A stretch of 64,000 bases of DNA from positions 103,834-167,833 of the forward strand of contig URXM01000003.1 in assembly GCA_900551855.1 (NCBI GenBank), written 5' to 3'. Position 1 is the first letter of the stretch. The number at the start of each line of letters is the position of its first letter. A model generated the notes under the pieces. That model saw nothing but the letters and a program-made list of their open reading frames with translations. It had not been told where the DNA came from and made no database searches. Both the position numbers and the translations under genes were made by a program. Shown here piece after piece: positions 42,404-51,382 of this stretch. This DNA comes from an uncultured Eubacteriales bacterium (GTDB lineage: Bacteria; Bacillota; Clostridia; Christensenellales; UBA1242).

Positions 42404-44818
42404 TCACGCTCTCAATTTAGCACCATATCTAAATTCAAGACTTTTTAATACTTTTTTGATTACTGCATTGATTTCATCACCAGTCAAAGTTTTATCTTCT
42501 GACATAAACAAAATTTTGTATGCCATACTCTTCTTATTTTCTCCCAATGCATTGCTACGATAAACATCAAACAAATATACATCGTAGAAAATTTTTCCAC
42601 AAGAAGATTTAATCGCATTTATCAATGATTCATTTGTGACAGCTTCATCAACAACAACAGCAATATCTCTTTCAACTACAGGAAATTTTGATATTTCTTT
42701 TGTAGAATATTTCTTCTCAGGCAAACTTGACAAATAGTCTGTGTCAAGTTCAGCATAATAAACATCTTGATTTATATCATAATTTTTCAATACAGTTTTA
42801 TGAACTTTCCCAAATGAACCAACAATTGTTCCATCTTCAGCGACTATGTCAGCGCTTACACCACTGTGCAAATATGGTTCTTTTGAGCGTTCAAGTTTAT
42901 ACTTCAAAGATGTTCCCAAAAGCAAGTTTTCAACAACACCCTTAAGCATAAAGAAGTCATAACCACTTTCACAAACAGCAAATGAAAGACGATTGTTTTC
43001 AACAGGCAATTCTTTAAGAGGAAGTTCTTTTGGCAAATAAATTTTTCCCACTTCAAAGAATCTCAAATCTTTGTTTCCAACTGACAAATTGTATGCGATA
43101 TCAAGAAGCAAAGCATGAGCCATAACCGTTCTTGCAGTAGCCATATCTTCATTGATTGGGTTAGCAATTTTAATTACATTTCTTCTTACATCATCTTTAT
43201 GAAGCAACAACATATCACAAGCAGAAGCATTATAAAGAGAATAGTTTAATGTTTCATAAAAACCAGAATCAACAAGAATGTTTTTCAAATTGTTTTCAAA
43301 CACCAATCTAGGTTCATATTGACCAACAGTGATAGTAGAATTTTCAAACAATCTTCCTTCCATATCATTGTAAACATCATAACCATATATTCTAATAATT
43401 TCTTCAGCAATATCATTTGCATTTTTTATATCTTCGCGAATATATGGAGGCACGCAAGTCATCACATCCCCTACAATTGTTGTCTTAATGTTCAAAGCAT
43501 TCAAAATTTGTGACATCCTGTCTTTAGGTATATCAACTCCCAAAATTTTGCATACCTTTTCATAAGAAATAACAACTTTTTCTGATGTGTTTAATTTCTT
43601 GTTTGAGTTAACCTTGTCAATCACACCGTCAACAATTTCACCACAACCCAAAGTGCTTACAAAATGCAACGCTCTCTTCAAAGCGATTGAAGGCAAGTTG
43701 ATATTTACACCCTTTGAATATCTTGCAGAAGAATCTGTGCTAAGCCCATATTTTTTAGCTGTCAATCTTACACTCTTCAAATCAAAAACAGCACATTCAA
43801 AAACAGTATCAGTTGTAGTGTCAGAGATACAAGAATTTACCCCACCTATAACACCAGCAATAACAACAGGCTTGTTTTTGTCAGCAATAACCATAACACT
43901 TTCATCAAGATCATAAGTTTGCCCATTCAAAACAGCAATTTTTTCACCTTTCTTTGCTTGTCTGGCAATAATCTGTTTTCCATCAATATATTTATAATCA
44001 AAAGCATGCATTGGTTGACCTTGTTCTACCAATATATAGTTTGTGATATCAACCATAGTATTGATTGTCTTAATTCCAACAGCATGCAAACGACTTCTAA
44101 CCCACAAAGGAGATCGTTCCAATTTTATATTCTTAATATATGCAGCCATATATCTTGGACAATTTTCAGTTTCAATCTTAACATTTATATATTTGTTGAC
44201 ATCATCTCCAACAGTTTTATAAGAAACATCAAAATCTTTGAATGGTTTGTTGTAAATGGCACAAATTTCTCTTGCAATTCCTACAACACTGTTGCAATCA
44301 GGACGATTTGGTGTGACATTTATATCAAACACAACATCATTAAGAAGCAAAGCATCTTCAATTTTCGTTCCTGGGACAAAATCATTAGGCAAAATCAAGA
44401 TACCATTAACTCCAGCACCCTCAAAATAGTTTTCATCAATACCCAATTCTTCTCCAGAGCAAAACATACCATCACTCTTAACACCTCTAAAGTTTGATGG
44501 TTTTATTTTTACTCCGTTGACCAAGTCAGCACCTTCCAAAGAAACAGGAACTATTGCTCCTTCAAAAACATTTGTTGCAGAAGTGATGATTTGAACAGTT
44601 TTAAATCCTACATCAACTTGACAAATTTGAAGTCTGTCTGCTTCTGGATGTTTCTCAATTTTTGTAATTTTGCTGACATAAACATCATGCAAATGTTCAT
44701 TCATAAAACTCAATTCTTCTACTTCAAGTCCAGCAGAAGTAAGTTTTTCAGCAATTTCTTTTGGTGAAATATCATTTATATCTACAAAATCATTCAACCA
44801 TTTATATGAAACTTTCAT
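42404..44818 (-). CDS. pheT: Phenylalanyl-tRNA synthetase beta subunit
   Basis: PheT, the beta subunit of the alpha2-beta2 enzyme that charges tRNA-Phe, including the editing site. The 804 residues show the N-terminal KVSYKWLNDFVDI, an EMAP/tRNA-binding domain (about 40-150), the B3/B4 editing region (DVNPTRPDC-type FDINVTPNRPDCNSVVGIARE), the B5 domain, the class II core (about 480-690) and a C-terminal ferredoxin-like anticodon-binding domain (KYSTKEISKFPVVERDIAV). It follows pheS after a repeat-bearing 77-nt spacer. AAGGAGAAG ribosome site. Confidence 0.96.
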   Translation of the reverse strand: MKVSYKWLNDFVDINDISPKEIAEKLTSAGLEVEELSFMNEHLHDVYVSKITKIEKHPEADRLQICQVDVGFKTVQIITSATNVFEGAIVPVSLEGADLVNGVKIKPSNFRGVKSDGMFCSGEELGIDENYFEGAGVNGILILPNDFVPGTKIEDALLLNDVVFDINVTPNRPDCNSVVGIAREICAIYNKPFKDFDVSYKTVGDDVNKYINVKIETENCPRYMAAYIKNIKLERSPLWVRSRLHAVGIKTINTMVDITNYILVEQGQPMHAFDYKYIDGKQIIARQAKKGEKIAVLNGQTYDLDESVMVIADKNKPVVIAGVIGGVNSCISDTTTDTVFECAVFDLKSVRLTAKKYGLSTDSSARYSKGVNINLPSIALKRALHFVSTLGCGEIVDGVIDKVNSNKKLNTSEKVVISYEKVCKILGVDIPKDRMSQILNALNIKTTIVGDVMTCVPPYIREDIKNANDIAEEIIRIYGYDVYNDMEGRLFENSTITVGQYEPRLVFENNLKNILVDSGFYETLNYSLYNASACDMLLLHKDDVRRNVIKIANPINEDMATARTVMAHALLLDIAYNLSVGNKDLRFFEVGKIYLPKELPLKELPVENNRLSFAVCESGYDFFMLKGVVENLLLGTSLKYKLERSKEPYLHSGVSADIVAEDGTIVGSFGKVHKTVLKNYDINQDVYYAELDTDYLSSLPEKKYSTKEISKFPVVERDIAVVVDEAVTNESLINAIKSSCGKIFYDVYLFDVYRSNALGENKKSMAYKILFMSEDKTLTGDEINAVIKKVLKSLEFRYGAKLRA

Positions 44819-44839
44819 TTATATTCTTCTCCTTTATTA

Positions 44840-44883
44840 TTGCATATCACACATTATATAGTGTATTATGCTTGCATACTACA
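44840..44883. repeat. TTGCATAATAC-family repeats between pheS and pheT
   Basis: TTGCATATCACAC (44840-44852), GTGTATTATGC (44861-44871) and TTGCATACTAC (44873-44883). The first two form an imperfect inverted pair. The repeat lies inside the pheST operon. Confidence 0.65.
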
Positions 44884-44895
44884 ACAATTTATTGA

Positions 44896-45915
44896 TTATC
44901 TCATTTGTTTCAAAAATCTTAAATCATTTCTAAACAAGTATTTTATGTTTGGTATTCTGTTTGTAACCATAACACTTCTATCAATTCCTGGACCAAAAGC
45001 AAAACCACTATATTTTTTGCTATCGATTCCAGACATTTCCAAAATTGCAGGGTTTACAATTCCACCACCAAAGAATTCTGAATAACCAGTCCCCTTACAC
45101 AATGCGCAACCTTTTCCTTGGCAAATTTGACAAGTAGCATCAATTTCAATACTTGGTTCGGTAAATGGGAAATAAGCAGGACGAACCCTCATCTTAACAT
45201 TCTTTCCATAAAGTCTTACAGCCATTTCTCTAACCATAATCATAAAATCTTTCAAACCTATATTTTCATCAATTACAAGAGCTTCAAATTGATTGAAAAT
45301 TGGTGAGTGAGAACTGTCGTCATCATTTCTATAAACTCTTCCAGGACAAACAATCTTGAATGGAGGCTTCATGGTTTCCATTGCCCTAACCTGTGCTGGA
45401 GAAGTGTGAGTTCTCATCAAAATATTGTCAGTAATATAGAAAGAGTCTTGCATATCTCTTGCAGGATGGTTTTTAGGTACATTCAAAGCTTCAAAATTGT
45501 GATAATCTGTTTCTATTTCTGGAGTTTGAATAACAGTAAATCCCATTTCAACACACAAATCAATAAATTTGTTGTTAAATCTTGTTAAAGGATGCAAAGC
45601 ACCTCTTTTTGTCCCTTTGCTTGGTTCTGTTATATCAATCTTTTCCTTTTCCATTTCTTTTTCAAGTTCAGCATTTTCCAATTGGGCCAATTTTTCACTT
45701 AAGCTTGCTTCCAATTTTTGTCTTACTGAATTTGCCAAGCTTCCAACTTCTCTTCTATCCTCTGCAGGAACATCTTTCATTCCACGCAAAATTTGAGTAA
45801 GTTCTCCTGTCTTTCCAAGATATTTTACTCTTATCTCATCCAAAACTTTTAAATTGTCAGAGCTTTCAATTTCACTAAGCCCATTTTTTAAGATTGATTC
45901 AAGTTTTTCTTTCAT
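44896..45915 (-). CDS. pheS: Phenylalanyl-tRNA synthetase alpha subunit
   Basis: PheS, the catalytic alpha subunit. The 339 residues show the N-terminal coiled coil (1-90), HPLTRFNNKFIDLCVEMGF, motif 2 (HTSPAQVRAMETMKPPFKIV, VYRNDDDSSHSPIFNQFEAL quoted in part) and motif 3 (YSGFAFGPGIDRSVM). A CQICQGKGCALCKGTG zinc-like insertion is present at about 268-283. Preceded by a T-box leader. AAGGAGAG ribosome site. Confidence 0.96.
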   Translation of the reverse strand: MKEKLESILKNGLSEIESSDNLKVLDEIRVKYLGKTGELTQILRGMKDVPAEDRREVGSLANSVRQKLEASLSEKLAQLENAELEKEMEKEKIDITEPSKGTKRGALHPLTRFNNKFIDLCVEMGFTVIQTPEIETDYHNFEALNVPKNHPARDMQDSFYITDNILMRTHTSPAQVRAMETMKPPFKIVCPGRVYRNDDDSSHSPIFNQFEALVIDENIGLKDFMIMVREMAVRLYGKNVKMRVRPAYFPFTEPSIEIDATCQICQGKGCALCKGTGYSEFFGGGIVNPAILEMSGIDSKKYSGFAFGPGIDRSVMVTNRIPNIKYLFRNDLRFLKQMR

Positions 45916-45929
45916 ACTACTCTCCTTAC

Positions 45930-46174
45930 TTTAATAAAAAATCGCCCTAAATATTAGGACGACAAATTTATCGTGGTACCACCTAACTTCACACAAAAAG
46001 TGTCTTATTAAACAATTTACGCTTGTCAACGGCATCCCCTACACAAAGCAAAACTTCTTCAAGGAGCGACTAGAAAGTGAATTCAACTATTCAATTTTAT
46101 CCAATTTCAGCAATCTTGGACTCTCTGAAAAAATTGCAATAGCCTACTGCTCTTTCATCATAGTCTTTAAAAAC
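45930..46174 (-). promoter_or_regulatory. T-box riboswitch of pheS-pheT
   Basis: The minus strand contains the T-box core GGTGGTACCACG (rc of 45972-45983) followed by a terminator, CGTCCTAA (45954-45961) pairing with TTAGGGCG (45943-45950) and then a T-tract. Upstream, AGAGAGTC and a long structured stretch fit Stem I. Uncharged tRNA is expected to stabilise the antiterminator. The regulated genes point to tRNA-Phe; the specifier codon was not assigned with certainty. Confidence 0.9.
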
Positions 46175-46180
46175 ATATTT

Positions 46181-46209
46181 ATTTTATCACTATACAAGTT
46201 TTAAGTCAA
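46181..46209 (-). promoter_or_regulatory. Promoter of the pheST T-box leader
   Basis: On the minus strand TTGACT (46204-46209), 17-nt spacer, TAAAAT (46181-46186). Confidence 0.7.
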
Positions 46210-46227
46210 CTAAATACCCTAAAAATT

Positions 46228-46255
46228 TTGACTTCTAAAACTTATATGCTAAAAT
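46228..46255 (+). promoter_or_regulatory. Promoter of the RluA-family gene, probably leaderless
   Basis: TTGACT (46228-46233), 16-nt spacer ending in TGC, TAAAAT (46250-46255): an extended -10 promoter. ATG begins 6 nt later; no Shine-Dalgarno. Back to back with the pheST promoter, 18 nt between -35 boxes. Confidence 0.7.
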
Positions 46256-46261
46256 ACAAAT

Positions 46262-47167
46262 ATGGAAAAATATGAAAAATTTATAGTCAGGAATTCTGCT
46301 TCATTAAAAAAACAAATAATGTATTTTTATCTTAAGAGTATAGGCCTGTCAGAGAGTTATATAAGCAAATTAAGAAAACAAGAAAACTCCATTTTGTTAA
46401 ATAATAAAATTGCAAATTTAAAAGCACAAATCAACGACAATGACAAAATCGAGATATTAAAAAATCCATCATCCTCCGGATCAAGCATATCGACTGTTGA
46501 TTGCTCGAATTTATCAATCGTTTACGAAGATGATGATTATTTGGTTGTAAACAAGCCGCACAACTTAGCATGCATCCCTACAAAAAGCCATTATAGTGAC
46601 AATCTAGGCAGTCAAATTTGCTCCTATATGCAAAGAAAAGATCCAAATTTTGTTTTAAGAATTTTAAACAGATTAGATAAAGAAACCGCTGGTTTAATTG
46701 TGATTGCAAAAAATTTGTTTGCATATAAAAACATCACAAAAATTGACAAAACCTATTATGCATTGTGCTATGGAAATTTAGATCAAAAGGAAATAACAAT
46801 AAATCAGCCTATCCTAACAAAAAACATAAACGGCATTAACATAATGAAACGAGAGGTTTCTCCTTTAGGAAAAGAAGCAATAACCCATATAACTCTTATT
46901 AAAAACTATAAAGATTATTGCTTGACAAAATTCAAGTTAGAAACAGGCAGAACTCACCAAATAAGAGTCCATACTGCTTTTATACAGCACTCTCTTTTAG
47001 GAGATTCTATTTATTTCAGTAAAACTAGTAAAGAAAGCATGTCTGGAAATATTCCAAATCACACAATGCTTATATTAAAAGAAATTTCATTTCTGCATTT
47101 TAGAACAAATCAACTTTTACATTTTGAGATAGATTTCCCAAAAGAATGGCATAATTTTATAAAATAA
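46262..47167 (+). CDS. RluA-family pseudouridine synthase
   Basis: A 301-residue pseudouridine synthase of the RluA/RluD family, which isomerises uridines in rRNA or tRNA. An S4-like N-terminal region (about 15-65) precedes the catalytic domain. Visible: YEDDDYLVVNKPHNLACIPT, the catalytic aspartate in RILNRLDKETAGLIVIAKN, KTYYALCYG, and LETGRTHQIRVHTAFIQHSLLGD. Target not assignable. The message is probably leaderless. It is followed by a bidirectional terminator. Confidence 0.9.
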   Translation: MEKYEKFIVRNSASLKKQIMYFYLKSIGLSESYISKLRKQENSILLNNKIANLKAQINDNDKIEILKNPSSSGSSISTVDCSNLSIVYEDDDYLVVNKPHNLACIPTKSHYSDNLGSQICSYMQRKDPNFVLRILNRLDKETAGLIVIAKNLFAYKNITKIDKTYYALCYGNLDQKEITINQPILTKNINGINIMKREVSPLGKEAITHITLIKNYKDYCLTKFKLETGRTHQIRVHTAFIQHSLLGDSIYFSKTSKESMSGNIPNHTMLILKEISFLHFRTNQLLHFEIDFPKEWHNFIK

Positions 47168-47171
47168 AAAA

Positions 47172-47194
47172 CTCACTAAATAAGTGAGCTTTTT
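47172..47194. terminator. Bidirectional terminator
   Basis: CTCACT (47172-47177), 5-nt loop, AGTGAG (47183-47188), with A-tract to the left and T-tract to the right. Serves the RluA-like gene and the small cysteine-protein gene. Confidence 0.75.
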
Positions 47195-47209
47195 ATTGGT
47201 TAGGTTTAA

Positions 47210-47350
47210 CTATTTGCAAGATTTAACAGAACCAGATTTCTTTCCACTGCAACATTTTGATGATTGCTTTGAACTTGAAGTTGATTCTTTAGCTGCTTCT
47301 GTGCTTGAATTTTTTGCATTCATCTTGCTTGCTTTTTTTCTACCAAACAT
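47210..47350 (-). CDS. 46-residue basic, serine- and cysteine-containing protein
   Basis: A short ORF of 46 codons with an excellent ribosome site (GGGAGG, 4-9 nt before the ATG region) and its own terminator. It begins MFGRKKASKMNAKNSS, continues with a serine/lysine-rich stretch and ends SSKCCSGKKSGSVKSCK. It has no membrane segment. The CC and terminal C spaced by about 11 residues could bind metal or be modified. Not recognised as a named family. The gene sits alone between convergent RluA-like and DUF1292 transcripts. A perfect palindrome lies 18 nt upstream. Confidence 0.65.
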   Translation of the reverse strand: MFGRKKASKMNAKNSSTEAAKESTSSSKQSSKCCSGKKSGSVKSCK

Positions 47351-47367
47351 AGTTTACCTCCCTTATT

Positions 47368-47385
47368 CAAGGTAATTTTACCTTG
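47368..47385. promoter_or_regulatory. Operator-like palindrome upstream of the small cysteine protein
   Basis: CAAGGTAA TT TTACCTTG: a perfect 8-bp inverted repeat with a 2-nt centre, 18 nt before the start codon and just upstream of the ribosome site. No T-tract follows, so an operator is more likely than a terminator. Confidence 0.45.
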
Positions 47386-47429
47386 TAATAATATTTTGTT
47401 TAATAGTCAGAAAAATATTCAATAAATCA

Positions 47430-47470
47430 ATAAAAATAAAGCATGCACAAAAAAACTTGTTGCATGCTTT
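47430..47470 (-). terminator. Terminator after the DUF1292 gene
   Basis: Minus-strand AAAGCATGCA (47461-47470) and TGCATGCTTT (47438-47447), then a T-rich tract (47437-47430). Ends the polA-ruvX-DUF1292 side. Confidence 0.75.
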
Positions 47471-47507
47471 ATGCAAATATCAATAAAAATTTATTTAGGA
47501 TAAATTA

Positions 47508-47894
47508 TTACTTTTTGCTGTTCTTCTTAGCTTTTGCATCAGCTTCATCAAGAAGATTGTAATATTCATCAAAAACATCCATTGCAACCTTTTCGTCAGT
47601 TTCAACCATCAAAGTAGGTTCTTGACCTTCTTTCTCGTCAACATAGAAAACAATTGCTTCATCATCTTGAACATTTTCGATTTTGTCAATTGGTTTCAAA
47701 ACACAATAAATTTTGTCGTTGTGAGGAATTACAGCGATTTGTTCAAATGACAATTTTTTACCATTAGAATCAACAAGAACGATTGGGTCTTTATTATCTT
47801 CATCCAAAAGGATATCGATAATGTCACGATATTCTTCTTCTTGTTCTACTTGTTTTGAAACATCTTCAATTTTTTCAATTTTTTTCTTATCCAT
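47508..47894 (-). CDS. DUF1292 (YrzB-like) protein
   Basis: A 128-residue acidic protein with the DUF1292 domain, found in Bacillota next to ruvX and of unknown function. The domain runs from about 25 to 105 (IIDILLDEDNKDPIVLVDSN, then FEQIAVIPHNDKIYCVLKPI, and AIVFYVDEKEG). A lysine-rich tail follows. ATG 47894 is chosen for AAAGGAG 7 nt upstream. It lies 13 nt after ruvX, the same pairing as yrrK-yrzB in Bacillus. Confidence 0.88.
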   Translation of the reverse strand: MDKKKIEKIEDVSKQVEQEEEYRDIIDILLDEDNKDPIVLVDSNGKKLSFEQIAVIPHNDKIYCVLKPIDKIENVQDDEAIVFYVDEKEGQEPTLMVETDEKVAMDVFDEYYNLLDEADAKAKKNSKK

Positions 47895-47907
47895 AATAAA
47901 TTCTCCT

Positions 47908-48333
47908 TTATTTCTTTGGATTTTCGTCAAGATAATCTTGCAGTATAATTTGAGCAGAAACTTTATCAAGAAGTTCTTTGCGTTTTTCCCATTTAATGCC
48001 CGCCTCTTTCAGATATTCTTCTGCTTCAAAAGAAGTATATCTTTCATCTTGAAAAGCGATTTTGACATTGGCAAATTTTTCCAGTTTTTGAGCAAATTCC
48101 TTTACAACCATAGACATTTCACTTTCTGTCCCATCAGCATTTAAAGGAAGTCCAATAACCACCAAATCTACGCTTTTGTCTTTTATTAAATTGGCAAAAT
48201 AAAGCAAATCTTTTTCTTCTGTTTGAGTTTTATAAATATGGTCAGCACTTGCTATTGTGCCAGACAAATCTGAAAACGCAACGCCTATTCTTGCTTTACC
48301 ATAATCTAAGCCCATTTTCCTTGAATACTGCAT
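47908..48333 (-). CDS. ruvX: RuvX/YqgF-type RNase H-fold nuclease
   Basis: YqgF/RuvX, an RNase H-fold enzyme implicated in 16S rRNA 5' end maturation and once thought to be a Holliday resolvase. The 141 residues show the first catalytic aspartate in RKMGLDYGKARIGVAFSD, VVIGLPLNADGTESEMS and the last acidic motif in IAFQDERYTSFEAEEYL. It precedes the DUF1292 gene by 13 nt. The spacer to polA is 76 nt. Confidence 0.93.
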   Translation of the reverse strand: MQYSRKMGLDYGKARIGVAFSDLSGTIASADHIYKTQTEEKDLLYFANLIKDKSVDLVVIGLPLNADGTESEMSMVVKEFAQKLEKFANVKIAFQDERYTSFEAEEYLKEAGIKWEKRKELLDKVSAQIILQDYLDENPKK

Positions 48334-48409
48334 ATATCACCATTCTTATTTTACTTAAATAAATCAATTTAGTCAAACATTTTATATGAAAAAAGTTCAG
48401 TTTTGAAAG

Positions 48410-50905
48410 TTATTTACATTCATACAAATTTTTGCCACTAGACACTGAAACCGTCAAAGGAACAACGAATTTGCAAATATTTTCCATTGTATCTTTCAAA
48501 ATAGTCATAACTTGTTGAATTTCATTTTTTGGAGAATCAACAATAAGTTCGTCGTGAATTTGCAAAATGATGTGACTGTTCATTCCTTTCAATTTTTCTG
48601 CAATTTTGACCATTGCAATTTTGATCACATCAGAAGCAGTCCCCTGCAAAGGCATATTCATTGCCACCCTTTCTCCAAACTTTCTAACATTATAATTTGA
48701 AGACTTAATTTCAGGAATATGACGAATCCTGCCAAAATATGATTTAATAAAACCATTATCCTTTGCAAACTGAACATTGTTATCCATAAAAGTTTTGATC
48801 TTTGGATAGCGATCAAAATAGTTGTCAATATATTCCTTTGCTTTGTTCACAGAAGTTTTAATATTTTGAGAGAGCCCAAAATCGCTAATTCCATAAATAA
48901 TACCAAAATTAACAGCTTTTGCATCTCTTCTTTGAGAAGAAGTGACTTCATCGACTGGAACTTTAAATATTTCACTTGCAGTTTTTGTATGAATATCGAT
49001 CCCGTGTTTGTAAGCATCAATCATACTTGTTTCATCAGCAAGATTTGCCAACAATCTCAACTCAATTTGACTGTAATCTGCAGATATAATTTCTCCATCA
49101 GAATATTTTGAGATAAATATCTTTCTTAAATTTTTCCCTTCTTCATTTCTGGTAGGAATGTTCTGCATATTTGGTTCAGAACTAGACAATCTACCAGTTG
49201 AAGTCAAAGTTTGATTAAATATTGTATGAATAACAGGTCCATCGTTTTTGCAAATGTTTTTATAAACATTTACATAAGTGCTTACAAGTTTGCTGATTTT
49301 TCTATATTCAATAATCAGTTCGACAATTTCGTGTTGCCACCTTATATCATCAAGAATGGCAAAATTTGTTGATTGTTTTTTGTTGTTAAATGATTTAAGC
49401 CCTAACTTATCAAACAAAATATGTGCGACTTGTTTTGGAGAATTTATATTAAAAGTTTCCCCAGCTAGTTCATAAATTTTTACAGTCAAAGAAGAAAGTT
49501 CTTCATCATATTTTTTGCTTAATTCATCAAGCATATTTTCGTCAACTTTAAAACCTTCTTCTTCCATACTTGCCAAAACTCTCACAAGTGGAATTTCTAT
49601 GTCAGTATAAACACTGTCAACTTTTTGTTCGACAAGCTGTTTCTCAAGTTCAGTTTTCAAATTTATATAATCTTGCACTTCTGGATCAGGCAATTTTGGA
49701 AGTCCAGCAAACAAAACATATCTTGCAATATCTATATCAAAGAAATTGTTAAGCTTTATGCCAAGTTTATCAAAGATCTTCATATCACTTTTGGAGCTGT
49801 TTGTTATTTTGATAACATTTTCACTTTCAAAAATTGGTCTTAAAATCTTTAAAACTTCATTGAAATCAATTGCAACAGAAAATAAATCAATTTCCTTTTT
49901 TACATAAAAAACTTCATTGCCATTTACAGCAAACTCCATTTTTTTCAAATCATAACATAAACAATTTTTTATGTTGTTCTTAAAATTTTCAACTTGAGAC
50001 AAATCTTCAAAGACTGTTCGTTTAACTTCGTTTTTGTTTGTTCTGACACCCTCGCCGAACAAATCTTTACGATTCATCAAACTTCTAAAATCCCATTCTT
50101 CAAAGAAATCTCTCACAGCTTGAGAAAATGGAAATTCATATTTGCAGTTTTCTATATCAAAATCAATTTCACAATCGGTTTTTATTGTTGCCAAAGTCTT
50201 TGACATATAAGCCGAATCTTTGCCAGTAATCAATTTCTCTTTCAATTTGCCAGTCACATTGTCAATTTGTTGATAGACACCATCAAGTGTTTGATATTTT
50301 TCAAGCAATGAGAGTGCAGTTTTTTCTCCAACACCTGCCACACCAGGAATATTGTCTGAAGCATCACCCATCAACGCTTTTAAATCAATAATGCCAGCAG
50401 GTTTCAATTTGTATTTGTCAAATAAATTTTTCTCATCAAAAATTTCAATTTCTGTGACACCTTTTCTTGTAAGCCAAACTGAAGTGTTATCATCAATGAG
50501 TTGAAACAAATCTCTATCTCCAGAAACTAAAATATTTTGATTTTGAGAATGTTTAGCGACTGTGCCAATAATATCATCAGCTTCAATTCCAGCAAATTCA
50601 AAAATTTTAATTCCCATAATTTGCAACATCTGTTTAATCACAGGAAATTGAGCAAGAAGATCAGGAGGAGTTTCTTTTCTTGTCCCCTTATAATCTTTGT
50701 ATATTTCATTTCTAAAAGTTTGTCTTGCGTGGTCAAAAGCCACAGCAAAATAATCAGGTTTTTGTTCTACAATAAGTTTGACAATCAAATTTGCAAAGCC
50801 AAAAACTGCTCCAGAAGGCTGTTTGTTTCTATTAGATAAATAGGGCATTGCGTAAAATGCCCTATTTGCCAAACTATTGCCATCAACAATAATTATTTTT
50901 TTCAC
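48410..50905 (-). CDS. polA: DNA polymerase I
   Basis: Pol I, which fills gaps and removes Okazaki primers. The 831 residues have the 5' nuclease domain (1-290, VDGNSLANRAFYAMP, YKGTRKETPPDLLAQF, VSGDRDLFQLID, LMGDASDNIPGVAGVGEKTA), a degenerate 3'-5' exonuclease domain lacking the DxE motif, and the polymerase domain with motif A (SADYSQIELRLLA), motif B (RRDAKAVNFGIIYGIS) and motif C (QIHDELIVD). Proofreading is therefore probably absent, as in Bacillus. The start is GTG, supported by the family N-terminus KKIIIVDGN. Confidence 0.96.
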   Translation of the reverse strand: MKKIIIVDGNSLANRAFYAMPYLSNRNKQPSGAVFGFANLIVKLIVEQKPDYFAVAFDHARQTFRNEIYKDYKGTRKETPPDLLAQFPVIKQMLQIMGIKIFEFAGIEADDIIGTVAKHSQNQNILVSGDRDLFQLIDDNTSVWLTRKGVTEIEIFDEKNLFDKYKLKPAGIIDLKALMGDASDNIPGVAGVGEKTALSLLEKYQTLDGVYQQIDNVTGKLKEKLITGKDSAYMSKTLATIKTDCEIDFDIENCKYEFPFSQAVRDFFEEWDFRSLMNRKDLFGEGVRTNKNEVKRTVFEDLSQVENFKNNIKNCLCYDLKKMEFAVNGNEVFYVKKEIDLFSVAIDFNEVLKILRPIFESENVIKITNSSKSDMKIFDKLGIKLNNFFDIDIARYVLFAGLPKLPDPEVQDYINLKTELEKQLVEQKVDSVYTDIEIPLVRVLASMEEEGFKVDENMLDELSKKYDEELSSLTVKIYELAGETFNINSPKQVAHILFDKLGLKSFNNKKQSTNFAILDDIRWQHEIVELIIEYRKISKLVSTYVNVYKNICKNDGPVIHTIFNQTLTSTGRLSSSEPNMQNIPTRNEEGKNLRKIFISKYSDGEIISADYSQIELRLLANLADETSMIDAYKHGIDIHTKTASEIFKVPVDEVTSSQRRDAKAVNFGIIYGISDFGLSQNIKTSVNKAKEYIDNYFDRYPKIKTFMDNNVQFAKDNGFIKSYFGRIRHIPEIKSSNYNVRKFGERVAMNMPLQGTASDVIKIAMVKIAEKLKGMNSHIILQIHDELIVDSPKNEIQQVMTILKDTMENICKFVVPLTVSVSSGKNLYECK

Positions 50906-50926
50906 TTATAACCTATAAAACAACAA

Positions 50927-51274
50927 CTAGCAAATCATTTTCAATGTGTTTACAATTGTTTCTGTAGTTGTGTCGTCTGATGGGTTAAACAAATTATAGA
51001 AGAAGTCTGGAGCAACCAAAACAATGATGTAAGCAACAATTGCAACAATCAAAACTATAAAGAAAGCTGTTTTGAGAGGACTTCCTGCAAAATTTACAAG
51101 AGCGAAACAGAAGATAATTGCCACTCCACCAAATCTTACAATAAAGTCAAACACTTGTGTAAACCAACCCATATCTGGATTCCAAGCTGTTTCGTCCATA
51201 ACTTTGTCCATTGACAAGAATACGATATAAACAATAGACAAAATTGACAAGATTGTATACAAAACTTTTTTCAT
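50927..51274 (-). CDS. Small membrane protein of unknown function
   Basis: A 115-residue protein with an N-terminal helix or signal anchor (LYTILSILSIVYIVFLSM), a second (VRFGGVAIIFCFALVNFAG) and a third (AFFIVLIVAIVAYIIVLVA). No family recognised. AAAGGAGATAGG precedes the ATG. It lies 21 nt upstream of polA and is separated from the phage-like module by a bidirectional terminator, so it is probably chromosomal and cotranscribed with polA rather than part of the module. Confidence 0.55.
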   Translation of the reverse strand: MKKVLYTILSILSIVYIVFLSMDKVMDETAWNPDMGWFTQVFDFIVRFGGVAIIFCFALVNFAGSPLKTAFFIVLIVAIVAYIIVLVAPDFFYNLFNPSDDTTTETIVNTLKMIC

Positions 51275-51382
51275 ACCTATCTCCTTTTATATCTTGAATT
51301 ATAATAGCATAAAAATTCAATAATTTCAAGTAAATTTCAAAATTCTGTTTATAAAACACAAAAATGCAAAAATGCAATAAAA

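Noticed and set aside
50927..51274. The 115-residue membrane protein as part of the phage-like module
   Set aside because: A bidirectional terminator lies between it and the module and it is close to polA, so it is treated as chromosomal.
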